A DNA stretch of 36,343 bases from Verrucomicrobia subdivision 6 bacterium (lineage in GTDB: Bacteria > Verrucomicrobiota > Verrucomicrobiia > Methylacidiphilales > Verrucolacustridaceae), in NCBI GenBank assembly GCA_947466515.1, contig CANIEM010000015.1, positions 1 through 36,343 of the forward strand, in the 5' to 3' direction. The stretch's first letter is position 1. Each line of letters begins with the position of its first letter. Shown here piece by piece: positions 23,879-32,888 of the stretch. A program made the position numbers and the translations under genes. The notes under the pieces were generated by a model. It was not told the DNA's origin. It worked only from the letters and a program-made list of their open reading frames with translations, and did not search any database.

Positions 23879-25080
23879 AGCCGATGCCCCATTTTCTTCT
23901 TTTTCGTCGCTAAATATTTTCGGTTGTGCAGATTCGGCCGTGTCCGAATCGGCACCTGATCCACCAACTCCAACCCATACCCCGCCAACCCCACCACCTT
24001 CTTTGGATTGTTCGTCAGCAACCGCATCCGCCTCACCCCTAAATCAGTCAAAATCTGTGCACCGATCCCATACTCTCTCAAATCAGCCGAAAACCCCAAT
24101 TTCCGATTCGCCTCTACCGTATCAAAACCCTTTTCCTGCAACCGATACGCATGAATCTTCGCCGGCAACCCAATCCCTCTTCCCTCCTGCCGCATGTATA
24201 CCAGCACCCCCTTTTTCTCCTGCGCAATTCTTCTCAAAGCGTCGTGCAACTGATTTCCACAATCACACCTCCTCGAGGCAAACACATCCCCCGTTAAACA
24301 TTCGCTGTGCACCCGCACCAACACTGCATCCTTCGCCTTCGGCTTTCCCTTCACCAAGGCCAAGTGATGACTCCCATCCGTCACCGTCCGATAAAGATAT
24401 AAATCAAACATCCCGTAATCGGTCGGCAACTTCACCACCTGCTCTCGCACCACCAACCGCTCCTTCCTTCTCCGATACTCAATCAAATCCTGAATCGTCC
24501 CCAGTTTCAGTCCGTGCTTCTTTTTAAACTCCATCAAATCCGCCCAACGCGCCATCGATCCGTCTGCCTTCAAAATTTCACAAATCACCGCTGCATCCCC
24601 CAACCCCGCCAACTTCGCCAAATCCACCGCCGCTTCCGTATGCCCCGCCCGCACCAGCACCCCACCCTCTTTGGCCCGTACTGGAAAAATATGACCTGGC
24701 TGCACCAACTCACTCGCCTTCGGATTCGGTCGGCCCAAAACCCGTAACGTCGCCGCTCGATCGTGAGCACTAATCCCTGTCGTGATCCCCCTCGCTGCAT
24801 CCACCGAAACGGTGAAATCCGTTCCAAATCTTTCCTCGTTCCGTGGCACCATCCGACTCAATCCCAACTTCTCCGCCCGCGCCTGCGATACCGGCGCACA
24901 GATCAATCCCCTCGCTTCTCGCGCCATGAAATTAATCAGAGCAGGAGTCACACTCCTCGCCGCTAACACCAGATCTCCCTCGTTCTCTCTTTGTGCATCG
25001 TCGGTCATGATCACCATCCGGCCCTTCCTCATGGCTGCAATCACCTCCTCAATCCGATCCGCTCCTTGGGGCTTTTTCAT
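23875..25080 (-). CDS. ribBA: Bifunctional DHBP synthase / GTP cyclohydrolase II
   Basis: This 401-residue fused enzyme makes both riboflavin precursors. The N-terminal RibB domain (about 5-205) converts ribulose 5-phosphate to dihydroxybutanone phosphate. It shows DD at 27-28, ENEGD (32-36) and the HTEA loop (147-150). The C-terminal RibA domain (about 210-395) opens the imidazole ring of GTP. Its zinc cysteines C261, C272 and C274 lie in ECLTGDVFASRRCDC, followed by RQEGRGIGL and LLTNNPKK. Both active sites look complete. Its ATG overlaps the alaS stop codon (ATGA) and its own stop overlaps ribH in the same way, so the alaS-ribBA-ribH-nusB genes are translationally chained. Confidence 0.96.
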   Translation of the reverse strand: MKKPQGADRIEEVIAAMRKGRMVIMTDDAQRENEGDLVLAARSVTPALINFMAREARGLICAPVSQARAEKLGLSRMVPRNEERFGTDFTVSVDAARGITTGISAHDRAATLRVLGRPNPKASELVQPGHIFPVRAKEGGVLVRAGHTEAAVDLAKLAGLGDAAVICEILKADGSMARWADLMEFKKKHGLKLGTIQDLIEYRRRKERLVVREQVVKLPTDYGMFDLYLYRTVTDGSHHLALVKGKPKAKDAVLVRVHSECLTGDVFASRRCDCGNQLHDALRRIAQEKKGVLVYMRQEGRGIGLPAKIHAYRLQEKGFDTVEANRKLGFSADLREYGIGAQILTDLGVRRMRLLTNNPKKVVGLAGYGLELVDQVPIRTRPNLHNRKYLATKKKKMGHRL

Positions 25081-27860
25081 ACTCCCAACCCAGCTTTCAC
25101 CACTTTCTCCGCCGCCGCCAACGCCTTCCCGATTCCCGTAGCGTCCGCACCCGACCCTTGCGCCATATCAGGTCGACCCCCACCCTTGCCCCCCACTTCC
25201 ACCGCCGCCGCCTGAATTATCTTTCCCGCCTGCACCCTCTTTGCCGCCTCAGCAGTGCACAACGCAACCATCGGTACTTTCCCGCCTTCTTTGCCAATCA
25301 AAAATAGCACCACCTCCCCTTCTCTCTTCAGCCGATCCGCCAATACGGGAAGATATCCATTCGGCACTTCCCCCATATCTGCCCCCAACCACTTGATTCC
25401 GCTACAAATCGTTCCCTTAGCCCACAAATCTTTTCCATCTTGCTCCGCCCGCTTCTGCATCTCCGCCATTCGATCCTTCGCCGCCTGCTTGTCCCCCTCC
25501 CGCGCCGCCCCCTCCGCTAGCCCCAACTCCAAATCTCGTTTCTTAACCAAATCCCACAACTCCTCCGGAGTCTCCTTCCCTCTTTCTATTGAAAGTCTGG
25601 CTGTTCCCGCCTTCTTCTTTTCTAACGCAGCCCACTTCTCCTCCTGCTTCTTCATCTCCTCACGGCACCAATCCACCAGCGCCACTCCCGCTACCGCCTC
25701 AATCCTTCGTACCCCAGCCGCAATCGCCGACTCCGCAATAATCTTTACCGAGCCGAGGAGTCCGCTCGCCTTGGCATGGGTCCCTCCACACAACTCTTTC
25801 GAAAATCCACCAATGTCCACCACCCGCACCGTTGTTCCATACTTATCTCCAAAAAACTGTAAAATCGTTGAATCGTCCTTCACTTCTGCAAAGGCCTTCT
25901 CCGTGCAGACCACCTCCACATTTGCCTTCGTCTTGCTCCCCACCATCTCCTCAATCTTCCCCAACTCCTCCTCAGTTAATCCTCGTAAGTGGGAAAAATC
26001 AAAACGCAATCGGTCCGGACCCACATACGAACCCTTCTGCCTCACACCCACCCCACACACCTCCCGCAAAGCCCAGTGCAGTAAATGGGTCGCCGTGTGG
26101 TGAGCCTCAATCCTCCCCCTACGCTCCGTATCCACCTTAACCTTCACCGGCAGTTTGATCTCCTTTGTTTCGATCACTCTCTCCGTCACATGCACCGTCG
26201 CCCCCCCCGCTCCCTTCACCGTCGCTACCACTTTCACCTTCCCCCCGTCCCACTCGATCCAACCCGTATCCCCCACCTGTCCACCCATCTCTGCATAAAA
26301 AGGTGTCGGCGATAAATAAACCCGCCCCTTCGCTCCTCCCTCCCCCACTTCCGCAACCGCTTCCACCTCCAACTTTTCCACCTTTCCCTCTTCACTCTTT
26401 TCGTATCCTGTAAAATAAGTCGGCCAATCTGGCCCTTTCGCATCCTCGACCAAAATCGTCGATTTCGACTGCGACTTCCGCGCTCTCTGCCTTTGCTCCT
26501 CCATCGCCTTTTCAAATCCTGCCCCATCCACCTCCATCCCCCTCTCCCTTGCCAGCAATTGAGTCAGATCCAGAGGGAAACCATACGTGTCATACAAAGC
26601 AAAGGCATCTTCCCCTCGAATCATCTTTCCACGTTCCAAGGTCAACTTATCAAATATCGCCAACCCTCTTTCCAACGTCCTCGAAAACGAAGCCTCCTCT
26701 CCCACCAAGACCGAACGAATATCCTTCTCGTGCGTTTTCAATTCTGGAAAAGCCTCCCCCATCGTCCGAATCAAGGTGCCCGACAACTCCGCCAGAAACC
26801 CCTCGGGCAGCTTTAATCGACGCCCGAACATCACCGCCCTTCTCAAAATCCTTCGCAAAACATAGCTTCGTCCCTCATTCCCAGGAACAATCCCGTCCGC
26901 AATCGAGAAGGATAACGTTCGCACATGATCCGCCAGCACCCGAAAGATACAGTCGTTCATTTCTTCTCCACTCAAATCACTTCTTTTCTGGGGTACCCGC
27001 GCCCCGTACTTGTGCCCCGACTCCTTTTGGATCTCCGCGAAAATTGGAGCAAATAGATCGCTATCATAGTTCGAAGGCTCGGCAGCGAAGTTCTTAAACC
27101 CATTCGTCGTCGCCATAATTCCCGCCACCCTCTCAAGCCCCATCCCCGTATCCACATGCCGCTCCGGGAGTGGCTTAAACTTACCTCCGGGCTCAGCGTT
27201 AAACTGAATAAAGACCAAGTTCCAAATCTCTAAACAGCGGGAATCCCCTTGGTTCACCAGCTTCCCCTGCGTCTTTCCGTCAGGCGTCAGATCCACGTGA
27301 ACCTCGGAACACGGCCCGCACGGCCCCGTCTCCCCCATCATCCAAAAATTGTCCTTCGCATTCCCCATCACCACATGGATGGCAGGATCTAGCCCCACTT
27401 TTTTAAACTTTTCTACCCAGTAACCGTGCGCTTCCGCATCGAACTCCGCCGGATCTCCTGGCCCTGGCTTGTAGACTGTCGCATAAAGACGAGCAGGCGG
27501 GAATTTCCACACCTCAACCAACAGCTCCCACGCCCAGTCGATCGACTCCTTTTTAAAATAATCTCCGAAGGACCAGTTTCCCAACATCTCGAAAAAGGTG
27601 TGGTGATAGGTATCAAACCCTACGTCCTCCAGATCGTTGTGCTTTCCACCCGCCCGAATACACTTCTGCGTGTCAGCCGCTCGTGCCGGAGAATGGGGAA
27701 ATTTAGCCTGACCCAGAAAAATCGGCACAAACTGATTCATCCCCGCATTGGTGAAGAGCAAATTCGGCGAAGTCGGCATCAAACTGGCCGAGGGCACGAT
27801 CGTATGGCTCTTCCCACGGAAGAACTCCAAGAACCCTTTTCTGACTTCAGCCGATTTCAT
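25077..27860 (-). CDS. alaS: Alanyl-tRNA synthetase
   Basis: This 927-residue class II synthetase charges tRNA-Ala. The N-terminal catalytic domain has GKSHTIVPSASLMP (motif 1 region), HHTFFEMLGNWSFGDYFK (motif 2) and a later GMGLERVA-type motif 3. The tRNA-recognition helices follow. The editing domain has HHTATH (HxxxH zinc motif within IEAHHTATHLLH) and CGGTHAKASG, so mischarged Ser/Gly-tRNA can be cleared. The C-terminal DHHA1-like domain ends the protein, with lysine/glutamate-rich linker stretches that make it somewhat longer than the usual 870-880 residues. The ATG at 27860 follows a strong promoter. Its stop overlaps ribBA, making it the first gene of the riboflavin operon. Confidence 0.96.
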   Translation of the reverse strand: MKSAEVRKGFLEFFRGKSHTIVPSASLMPTSPNLLFTNAGMNQFVPIFLGQAKFPHSPARAADTQKCIRAGGKHNDLEDVGFDTYHHTFFEMLGNWSFGDYFKKESIDWAWELLVEVWKFPPARLYATVYKPGPGDPAEFDAEAHGYWVEKFKKVGLDPAIHVVMGNAKDNFWMMGETGPCGPCSEVHVDLTPDGKTQGKLVNQGDSRCLEIWNLVFIQFNAEPGGKFKPLPERHVDTGMGLERVAGIMATTNGFKNFAAEPSNYDSDLFAPIFAEIQKESGHKYGARVPQKRSDLSGEEMNDCIFRVLADHVRTLSFSIADGIVPGNEGRSYVLRRILRRAVMFGRRLKLPEGFLAELSGTLIRTMGEAFPELKTHEKDIRSVLVGEEASFSRTLERGLAIFDKLTLERGKMIRGEDAFALYDTYGFPLDLTQLLARERGMEVDGAGFEKAMEEQRQRARKSQSKSTILVEDAKGPDWPTYFTGYEKSEEGKVEKLEVEAVAEVGEGGAKGRVYLSPTPFYAEMGGQVGDTGWIEWDGGKVKVVATVKGAGGATVHVTERVIETKEIKLPVKVKVDTERRGRIEAHHTATHLLHWALREVCGVGVRQKGSYVGPDRLRFDFSHLRGLTEEELGKIEEMVGSKTKANVEVVCTEKAFAEVKDDSTILQFFGDKYGTTVRVVDIGGFSKELCGGTHAKASGLLGSVKIIAESAIAAGVRRIEAVAGVALVDWCREEMKKQEEKWAALEKKKAGTARLSIERGKETPEELWDLVKKRDLELGLAEGAAREGDKQAAKDRMAEMQKRAEQDGKDLWAKGTICSGIKWLGADMGEVPNGYLPVLADRLKREGEVVLFLIGKEGGKVPMVALCTAEAAKRVQAGKIIQAAAVEVGGKGGGRPDMAQGSGADATGIGKALAAAEKVVKAGLGV

Positions 27861-27874
27861 AGAACTAATTGATG

Positions 27875-27903
27875 ATCATACCCTAACCCCCACCCCTCGC
27901 CAA
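27875..27903 (-). promoter_or_regulatory. Predicted promoter of the alaS-rib operon
   Basis: On the minus strand: TTGGCG (27903-27898), 17-base spacer rich in G, TATGAT (27880-27875, five of six bases of consensus), 14 bases before the alaS ATG at 27860. No FMN riboswitch is recognisable in the short leader, so flavin control at this point is unlikely. Confidence 0.5.
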
Positions 27904-27914
27904 GACCCTAGAAA

Positions 27915-27933
27915 CAATTGAGTCCGACCCCTT
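27915..27933 (-). repeat. GGGGTCGGACTCAATTG motif
   Basis: On the minus strand this reads AAGGGGTCGGACTCAATTG. It resembles the TGGGGTCAGAGTTCAAA motif at 7294. Both are of the type I associate with REP-like elements next to IS200-type transposases. No transposase is present. The relation is by eye. Confidence 0.4.
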
Positions 27934-27980
27934 CCATGGCATCGGGGCCTGTCCGACCTTCTCAAGCAATCAAAAATCAA

Positions 27981-28002
27981 ACATCCGCGCGCAATCGCGT
28001 CC
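27981..28002. repeat. GNRA hairpin repeat, copy 3, after sufT
   Basis: ACATCCGCGCG-CAAT-CGCGTCC matches the first hairpin at 20138-20159 over most of its length. CGCG pairs with CGCG, and the loop again contains a GNRA core (GCAA). It lies six bases past the sufT stop. On that strand it is followed by a T-rich stretch, so it may act as a sufT terminator. The second hairpin of the unit is absent. Confidence 0.6.
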
Positions 28003-28008
28003 TCTTCC

Positions 28009-28554
28009 TTACACCCAGCCCATCTTCATTTTCCCCACCTCGCTAATCATCGACTGCGTCCACGCAGGTTCCCAAACCAACTCCACTTCCGCCTCATTCA
28101 CCCCCGCTACTGACAAAACCTTATTGCGTGCATCTGCCTGAATCGTCGGGCCCATTCCACAACCAGGCGCCGTCAGCGTCATCTTTACCTCCGCTCGCGA
28201 TCCCCCCGCAGCCAAAGGCTTCAACTCCACACTGTAGACCAGTCCCAAATCCACTACGTTGACAGGAATCTCTGGGTCAAAAACTTCCTTCAACTTCTCC
28301 CAAACCTTTTTTTCATCCGCCGGCTCGCTCGAGTCTGTCTCCGTAGCCACCACCACCACCTTCAACAGACCCAACGCATCCTGATCCTTCTCTTCAATCC
28401 TCGCTAATCCAAACGCCCCCGCCACCGTATGACTCCCCCCCAACGACTGAGTCAACGTCACCTCCGTGTCCTTCGGTAAAATCAACGGCGAGCCCGCAGG
28501 GATCGCTGTCGCCGGCACTTCCCGTAACAGCTTTGTTTGATCTCCAGGTTTCAT
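28009..28554 (-). CDS. sufT: SufT, Fe-S cluster assembly accessory protein (DUF59/MIP18 family)
   Basis: This 181-residue protein fits the putative SufT family. An N-terminal region of about 85 residues contains LPKDTEVTLTQSLGGSHTV. A C-terminal DUF59 domain (about 84-175) follows, with 'LKEVFDPEIPVNVVDLGLVYSVEL' and the conserved 'TLTAPGCGMGP' loop holding the likely functional cysteine. SufT helps mature Fe-S proteins, especially under high demand, probably as a late carrier or targeting factor. It is the last gene of the suf operon, 30 bases after sufD. A hairpin repeat follows its stop. The ATG at 28554 agrees with the family length. Confidence 0.9.
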   Translation of the reverse strand: MKPGDQTKLLREVPATAIPAGSPLILPKDTEVTLTQSLGGSHTVAGAFGLARIEEKDQDALGLLKVVVVATETDSSEPADEKKVWEKLKEVFDPEIPVNVVDLGLVYSVELKPLAAGGSRAEVKMTLTAPGCGMGPTIQADARNKVLSVAGVNEAEVELVWEPAWTQSMISEVGKMKMGWV

Positions 28555-28584
28555 CTTATTTTTACGAGCAATCTCCCGCTTTCC

Positions 28585-29982
28585 TTAATTTGCCAGTCCC
28601 TGCAACGTCCGAACATCCAACGCCTCTTCCTCGATCTGACCTTGAACCTTGGGACGAGTAACAATCCTCTCGGCCATTTTCGGTCCCGCCTTCATCGTGG
28701 CAAACTTTGCCGCTACCGCCACCCTCACCGCCTCCCCAATCCCCTTCTCTGGTAAACGGGCAATCACCTCTTCAAAAAAACCATGCGCCAAAAGTTGCGC
28801 CCCCGTCCGAGGATCGATCCCCCGCGCCATCAAATAGAAAAGCTGATCCCGATCGATCTGTCCCGTCGTCGCCCCGTGCGTACAACGCACATCATCATTC
28901 AAAATTTCCAGCCCAGGCATCGAATTCGCCTCCGCCTCAGGATTTAAGAGCAAATTCCGATTGTTCTGGTACGCATCTGTCTTCGCCGCCCCAGGCGCCA
29001 CCCGAATCAAACCCTTGAAAATGGATTTCGAACGATCATCCAACGCATTTTTATAAAGTAGATCACTCCACGTATTCGGCACGTCATGACACTGCAATGT
29101 CCGCTGATCAAACTCCTGCCGCTCAGACCCTACGGATAACCCCAGCATCTCGCTTCGCGCCCCACTCCCTGCCATCGTGCTCCGACTTTCCTGTCGCGCA
29201 TAGGCCGCTCCCAAATTCACAAAAAGACTTCGCGCCTCCCCATCCCTCTCCACCCGCGTTGAATTCAGCTGAAAACTAGTCACCTTTGAGCCCCACTCCT
29301 GCAGACTGACGTACTCCACCTTCGCCCCAGCCCCCACCAGAAGATCATTTAGCCCACAGGCCAATCCTGCCCCTCCCGCCTCAGTCGAGCCCAAGAAATC
29401 TACCACCGTCACTTTCGCGTTTTCCCCTGTAACGATCAGGGTGTGAGGAAAAACAGCCGACTCGTTCCCATCCAACCAATGAAACGAAACCAACGGCAAC
29501 TTCACCTCCACGTTTTTCGGTACAACAATCAACACCCCCGCTGATGCGTTCGCTGCGTGCAGGGCGGCAAACTTTTGTGCCCCCAGATCTACCGGGTGCG
29601 CCATAAAGTGCTTTTCGAGCAAAGCGGGATGCTTCTGCAACGCCCCCGCAAGAGATTCAAAAACCACCCCTTGTTTCGCCAGCTCTTCTCCCCCTTCAAT
29701 GTGCAGAAGCCGGTCGTTCGAGAAGACCGCTTTCGCCGCATGCGGAAAAGAAGCCGTACTCCGTTTCAGCAGAGCCTCGGCCGACGTACTTCCTTTTTGA
29801 CCGGGCTGAAAATCCCCCAACTGAATTGCAGCAATCGTGGCAAACCGCCAATCCTCATCGCTCCGCCGAGGCATCGGCATCGCTTGAAACTTTTTCCAAG
29901 CTTCCGCTTTCCTCTCCTGCCACCAACTTACAGGCGCCGACCCATTCTGGCCCACAGGGCTTTGCCCGTTTTTACCCGCCAT
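28585..29982 (-). CDS. sufD: SufD, Fe-S scaffold complex subunit
   Basis: This 465-residue member of the SufB/SufD beta-helix family forms the SufBC2D scaffold with SufB and SufC. The N-terminal helical part contains 'PRRSDEDWRFATI', a typical SufD feature. The long beta-helix includes VVDFLGSTEAGG, 'RVERDGEARSLFVNLGAAYARQESR' and the C-terminal 'DDVRCTHGATTGQIDRDQLFYLMARGI', with the conserved C-T-H-G-A-T loop and R-G-I near the SufC contact. I placed the start at ATG 29982, seven bases after the ferredoxin stop; the open frame continues upstream through the ferredoxin gene but is not family-like. The normal length is 420-470 residues. Confidence 0.93.
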   Translation of the reverse strand: MAGKNGQSPVGQNGSAPVSWWQERKAEAWKKFQAMPMPRRSDEDWRFATIAAIQLGDFQPGQKGSTSAEALLKRSTASFPHAAKAVFSNDRLLHIEGGEELAKQGVVFESLAGALQKHPALLEKHFMAHPVDLGAQKFAALHAANASAGVLIVVPKNVEVKLPLVSFHWLDGNESAVFPHTLIVTGENAKVTVVDFLGSTEAGGAGLACGLNDLLVGAGAKVEYVSLQEWGSKVTSFQLNSTRVERDGEARSLFVNLGAAYARQESRSTMAGSGARSEMLGLSVGSERQEFDQRTLQCHDVPNTWSDLLYKNALDDRSKSIFKGLIRVAPGAAKTDAYQNNRNLLLNPEAEANSMPGLEILNDDVRCTHGATTGQIDRDQLFYLMARGIDPRTGAQLLAHGFFEEVIARLPEKGIGEAVRVAVAAKFATMKAGPKMAERIVTRPKVQGQIEEEALDVRTLQGLAN

Positions 29983-29989
29983 AAAAATA

Positions 29990-30223
29990 TCAGGCGCCGT
30001 TACTGCCGATCGCCTCCACCGGACAACCTTCCATCGCTTCTTTCGCCAGCTTCTGCTCCTCGACGCTTTCCGGTTGCTTGTAAACAAAAGAGTAGCCCCC
30101 ATCGTCATTCCGCTTAAAGCTGTTCGGCGCAGTTTCGCGACAAAGATCGCAATCAATGCACTGGTTATCTACGTAGTAGGCTCCCGCGATGTTTTCGGGG
30201 TAGCGGTTAGCGGTATCGGCCAT
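29990..30223 (-). CDS. Small [4Fe-4S] ferredoxin within the suf operon
   Basis: This 77-residue ferredoxin has C22-I-D-C25-D-L-C28 and, 39 residues on, C67-P, which together provide four ligands for one [4Fe-4S] cluster. The second CxxC set of a bacterial 2[4Fe-4S] ferredoxin is absent, as in the Fer4-type single-cluster ferredoxins. It sits between sufB and sufD. The gene has a strong Shine-Dalgarno (GAGGAG) eight bases before ATG 30223, unlike most genes here. It may supply electrons for sulfur reduction or cluster assembly in the SufBCD complex, or simply be a client; neither is proven. Confidence 0.88.
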   Translation of the reverse strand: MADTANRYPENIAGAYYVDNQCIDCDLCRETAPNSFKRNDDGGYSFVYKQPESVEEQKLAKEAMEGCPVEAIGSNGA

Positions 30224-30256
30224 GGTCGTTATTCTCCTCTTCGATGGATTCTTTTT

Positions 30257-31678
30257 TTAACCGACCGACCCCTCCATCTCGAGGTCGATCAGCCGTTTCA
30301 GCTCCACACTATATTCCATCGGGAATTGGCGGACGAGTTCATTGACGAACCCATTCACGCTTAGGCTCATCGCCTGGCCTTCCGACAATCCCCTTTGCTG
30401 CATGTAAAAAATCTGCTCCGCACTCACTTTCGAGACACTCGCTTCGTGCTGTACGGAATTGCCTTCTCCCCGTGTCACAATCGCAGGGTAGGTATCCGTC
30501 CTCGATTCCGTATTGATCAACAAGGCATCACACTCCGTGTTGTTCTTGCACCCCTTCAAATGTCGCGGGATGTGCACCAATCCTCGGTAGGTGGCCCGGC
30601 CCGACCCGATCGAAATCGATTTCGAAATAATATTCGAGGTCGTCTCATCTGCCGCATGAATCATCTTCGCACCCGTATCCTGATGCTGCCCATTATTCGC
30701 CAAAGCAATTGAAAGAACTTCGCCCCGCGCCTTCCGCCCCTTCAAAATCACTCCGGGATACTTCATCGTCAAACGCGAACCAATGTTGCAATCAATCCAC
30801 TTGATCTCCGACTCCTCATGCGCCAACCCACGCTTCGTCACCAAATTAAAAACGTTCGGACTCCAGTTCTGCACCGTGATGTACTGCAGTTTCGCCCCCT
30901 TCATCGCCACCAACTCCACCACTGCACTATGCAAGGTCACCGAATCAAATTTAGGCGCCGTGCACCCTTCCATGTAGGTCAACTCCGCTCCCTCATCCAC
31001 AATGATCAAAGTCCGCTCAAACTGGCCGAAATTTTCCGCATTGATTCGGAAGTACGCTTGCAGAGGATGCTTCACCTTCACCCCCTTTGGAACATATATA
31101 AAAGAGCCCCCCGAAAAGACCGCACTATTTAATGCGGAAAACTTATTATCCGCCGTAGGAATCACCTTCCCAAACCACTTCCTAAAGATCTCAGGATGCT
31201 CCTTCAAACCCTCTCGGCTTCCGACAAAGATCACCCCTTGCTCCGCCACTGCCTTCTTAATGTTTGAGTAGGCCGCCTCGCTGTCAAACTGCGCCTCCAC
31301 CCCCGCCAAAAATGCCCTCTCCTTCTCCGGAATCCCTAACCTCTCAAAGGTCCGCTTCACATCATCAGGCACCTCATCCCAAGTCCGCTTCGGCTTTGCC
31401 CCTTTTGATAGGTAGTAGCGAAAATCATCGAAATGAATATTCTCCAGATCCTTACTCGCCCAATGAGTCGGCAAAGGCTTCTCGCGAAAAATCCTCAGCG
31501 CTTTCTTTCGAAACTCGCGAACCCAGTCCGGATCCTCTTTTACATCACAAATGTAATCGATCGTCTTCTCCGTCAGCCCCGTCCCAGCATCAAAAGCGTA
31601 ATCCTCGGGATAGGAAAAGTTTCCCTCATCCTGATCAATTTTCAGGTCCGGCTTTTCTAAGGTTGTTACTTCGCTCAT
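30257..31678 (-). CDS. sufB: SufB, Fe-S scaffold protein
   Basis: This 473-residue core subunit of the SufBC2D scaffold accepts sulfur from SufE and builds the cluster. The pattern is classical: '[27 protein letters not shown]' early, '[24 protein letters not shown]', '[14 protein letters not shown]', '[16 protein letters not shown]' and '[27 protein letters not shown]'. The C-terminal '[40 protein letters not shown]' carries the conserved E-A-S-V/S-K loop. The cysteine in MEGCTAP corresponds to a well-conserved position in SufB. Start ATG at 31678 is five bases from the sufC stop. The longer frame upstream has no support. The ferredoxin gene follows 33 bases downstream. Confidence 0.95.
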   Translation of the reverse strand: MSEVTTLEKPDLKIDQDEGNFSYPEDYAFDAGTGLTEKTIDYICDVKEDPDWVREFRKKALRIFREKPLPTHWASKDLENIHFDDFRYYLSKGAKPKRTWDEVPDDVKRTFERLGIPEKERAFLAGVEAQFDSEAAYSNIKKAVAEQGVIFVGSREGLKEHPEIFRKWFGKVIPTADNKFSALNSAVFSGGSFIYVPKGVKVKHPLQAYFRINAENFGQFERTLIIVDEGAELTYMEGCTAPKFDSVTLHSAVVELVAMKGAKLQYITVQNWSPNVFNLVTKRGLAHEESEIKWIDCNIGSRLTMKYPGVILKGRKARGEVLSIALANNGQHQDTGAKMIHAADETTSNIISKSISIGSGRATYRGLVHIPRHLKGCKNNTECDALLINTESRTDTYPAIVTRGEGNSVQHEASVSKVSAEQIFYMQQRGLSEGQAMSLSVNGFVNELVRQFPMEYSVELKRLIDLEMEGSVG

Positions 31679-31682
31679 ATTT

Positions 31683-32438
31683 TTACACAGTCGCCAGGTT
31701 TTCCACCCAGTCGTACCCTTTCTTTTCCATTTCCAAGGCAAGCTCCTTCGGGCCGCTCTTCACGATCCGGCCATCTACCATCACGTGCACCACATCGGGC
31801 ACGATGTAATCCAGCAAACGCTGATAGTGGGTGATTACTAAAACCCCCATCTTCGGACCCCGCAAGCTATTCACCCCGTGGGAGACAATCTTCAGAGCAT
31901 CAATATCTAACCCCGAGTCGGTTTCATCCAACACCGCATACTTCGGCTCCAGCATCGCCATTTGTAAAATCTCATTCTTCTTCTTTTCCCCTCCGGAAAA
32001 TCCATCATTCACCGCCCGAGAAGTGAAAGATCGATCGATCTTCAACAGATCCATCTTTTTGTAGAGCTCGTTGTAATACTCCACCGCATCGACCTCCTGC
32101 CCTTCAGGACGCCGCGCATTCAATGCTGCCCGCATGAAATTCGCAATCGTCACTCCGGGAATCTCGCTGGGGTACTGAAACGCTAGAAAGAGACCCTCCC
32201 GCGCCCGCACGTCTGGATCCAAACCCAAAATCGTTTTTCCATCCAACAAAACATCTCCCCCCGTCACCTCATAATCAGGATGCCCCGCCATCACTTTAGC
32301 CAAGGTACTCTTGCCCGACCCATTCTTCCCCATAATCGCATGCACTTCTCCCTTTGGAATCGTCAAGTTCAGCCCGTGCAGAATTTCAGTGCCGTTGATT
32401 GACGCTTTAAGTCCTTTGATTTCGAGCGAGTTCTTCAT
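31683..32438 (-). CDS. sufC: SufC, ATPase of the Fe-S scaffold
   Basis: This 251-residue ABC-type ATPase drives conformational change in SufBC2D. It has Walker [10 protein letters not shown], a SufC-type Q-loop region ([15 protein letters not shown]), ABC signature [10 protein letters not shown], Walker B followed by [13 protein letters not shown] and H-loop THYQRLL. The D-S-G-L-D after Walker B and the K-K-K-N-E stretch are specific to SufC. The start ATG 32438 overlaps the stop of the Fur-like gene (ATGA), so its translation is coupled to the regulator. The upstream extension to a longer frame is rejected because it would run through the regulator gene in another frame. Confidence 0.96.
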   Translation of the reverse strand: MKNSLEIKGLKASINGTEILHGLNLTIPKGEVHAIMGKNGSGKSTLAKVMAGHPDYEVTGGDVLLDGKTILGLDPDVRAREGLFLAFQYPSEIPGVTIANFMRAALNARRPEGQEVDAVEYYNELYKKMDLLKIDRSFTSRAVNDGFSGGEKKKNEILQMAMLEPKYAVLDETDSGLDIDALKIVSHGVNSLRGPKMGVLVITHYQRLLDYIVPDVVHVMVDGRIVKSGPKELALEMEKKGYDWVENLATV

Positions 32439-32872
32439 TTTGTTTTTCCTTTTTCCAGATGTCCTCGAAAAACCAGTTCCACCGAATCGGCGCTGTAGTT
32501 TCCGGGTAACACCTTCACCAAATCCTTCATCATCCCCTCCGGCACTGGCACATCGTAAACCCGCCCCGTCTCCCGACAGTGAAAATGGGCATGCGGGGAA
32601 AGATTCGGACAGTACCGCGTCGGCTCTCTCTCGATATTCACCTGCTTCACCAGCCCGCAGGTCACCAGCGCTTCCAAGCAATTATATACCGTGGCCATCG
32701 AAATCGTCGGCATCCTTGATTTTGTCCGCGTGTACACCTCATCCGCCGTCGGATGATTCCGTTCGTCCAACAAAACGCTGAAGACCATCTCCCGCTGGGG
32801 AGTCGTTCGCTGACCAGCGTGATCCAAGGCATCACTCAAGGCGCCCCGATCCATTTGCTTAAGGGTCTTCAT
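32435..32872 (-). CDS. Fur/PerR-family transcriptional regulator heading the suf operon
   Basis: This 145-residue member of the ferric uptake regulator superfamily has a winged-helix DNA-binding half. It includes '[27 protein letters not shown]' and '[20 protein letters not shown]' (about 59-78). The C-terminal dimerisation half contains H94-A-H96-F-H98-C99. In typical Fur/PerR a structural zinc is held by two CxxC pairs. Here only C99 remains of the first pair (T102 in place of the second) and the C-terminal pair is absent. So it is either a metal sensor without structural zinc or one sensing through other residues. Its stop overlaps the sufC start, and a perfect palindrome stands in front of it. 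I infer autoregulation and control of suf. Confidence 0.88.
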   Translation of the reverse strand: MKTLKQMDRGALSDALDHAGQRTTPQREMVFSVLLDERNHPTADEVYTRTKSRMPTISMATVYNCLEALVTCGLVKQVNIEREPTRYCPNLSPHAHFHCRETGRVYDVPVPEGMMKDLVKVLPGNYSADSVELVFRGHLEKGKTK

Positions 32873-32888
32873 CAGCCCACCAACATAG

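Noticed and set aside
27861-28008. FMN riboswitch before the alaS-rib operon
   Set aside because: I looked for the conserved six-arm junction sequences and saw none in this short leader.
29983-30156. N-terminal extension of sufD
   Set aside because: It runs through the ferredoxin gene in another frame; the residues are basic and low in family similarity.
32439-32681. N-terminal extension of sufC by about 80 residues
   Set aside because: It overlaps the Fur-like gene in a different frame and has no SufC-like residues; the family start is at 32438.
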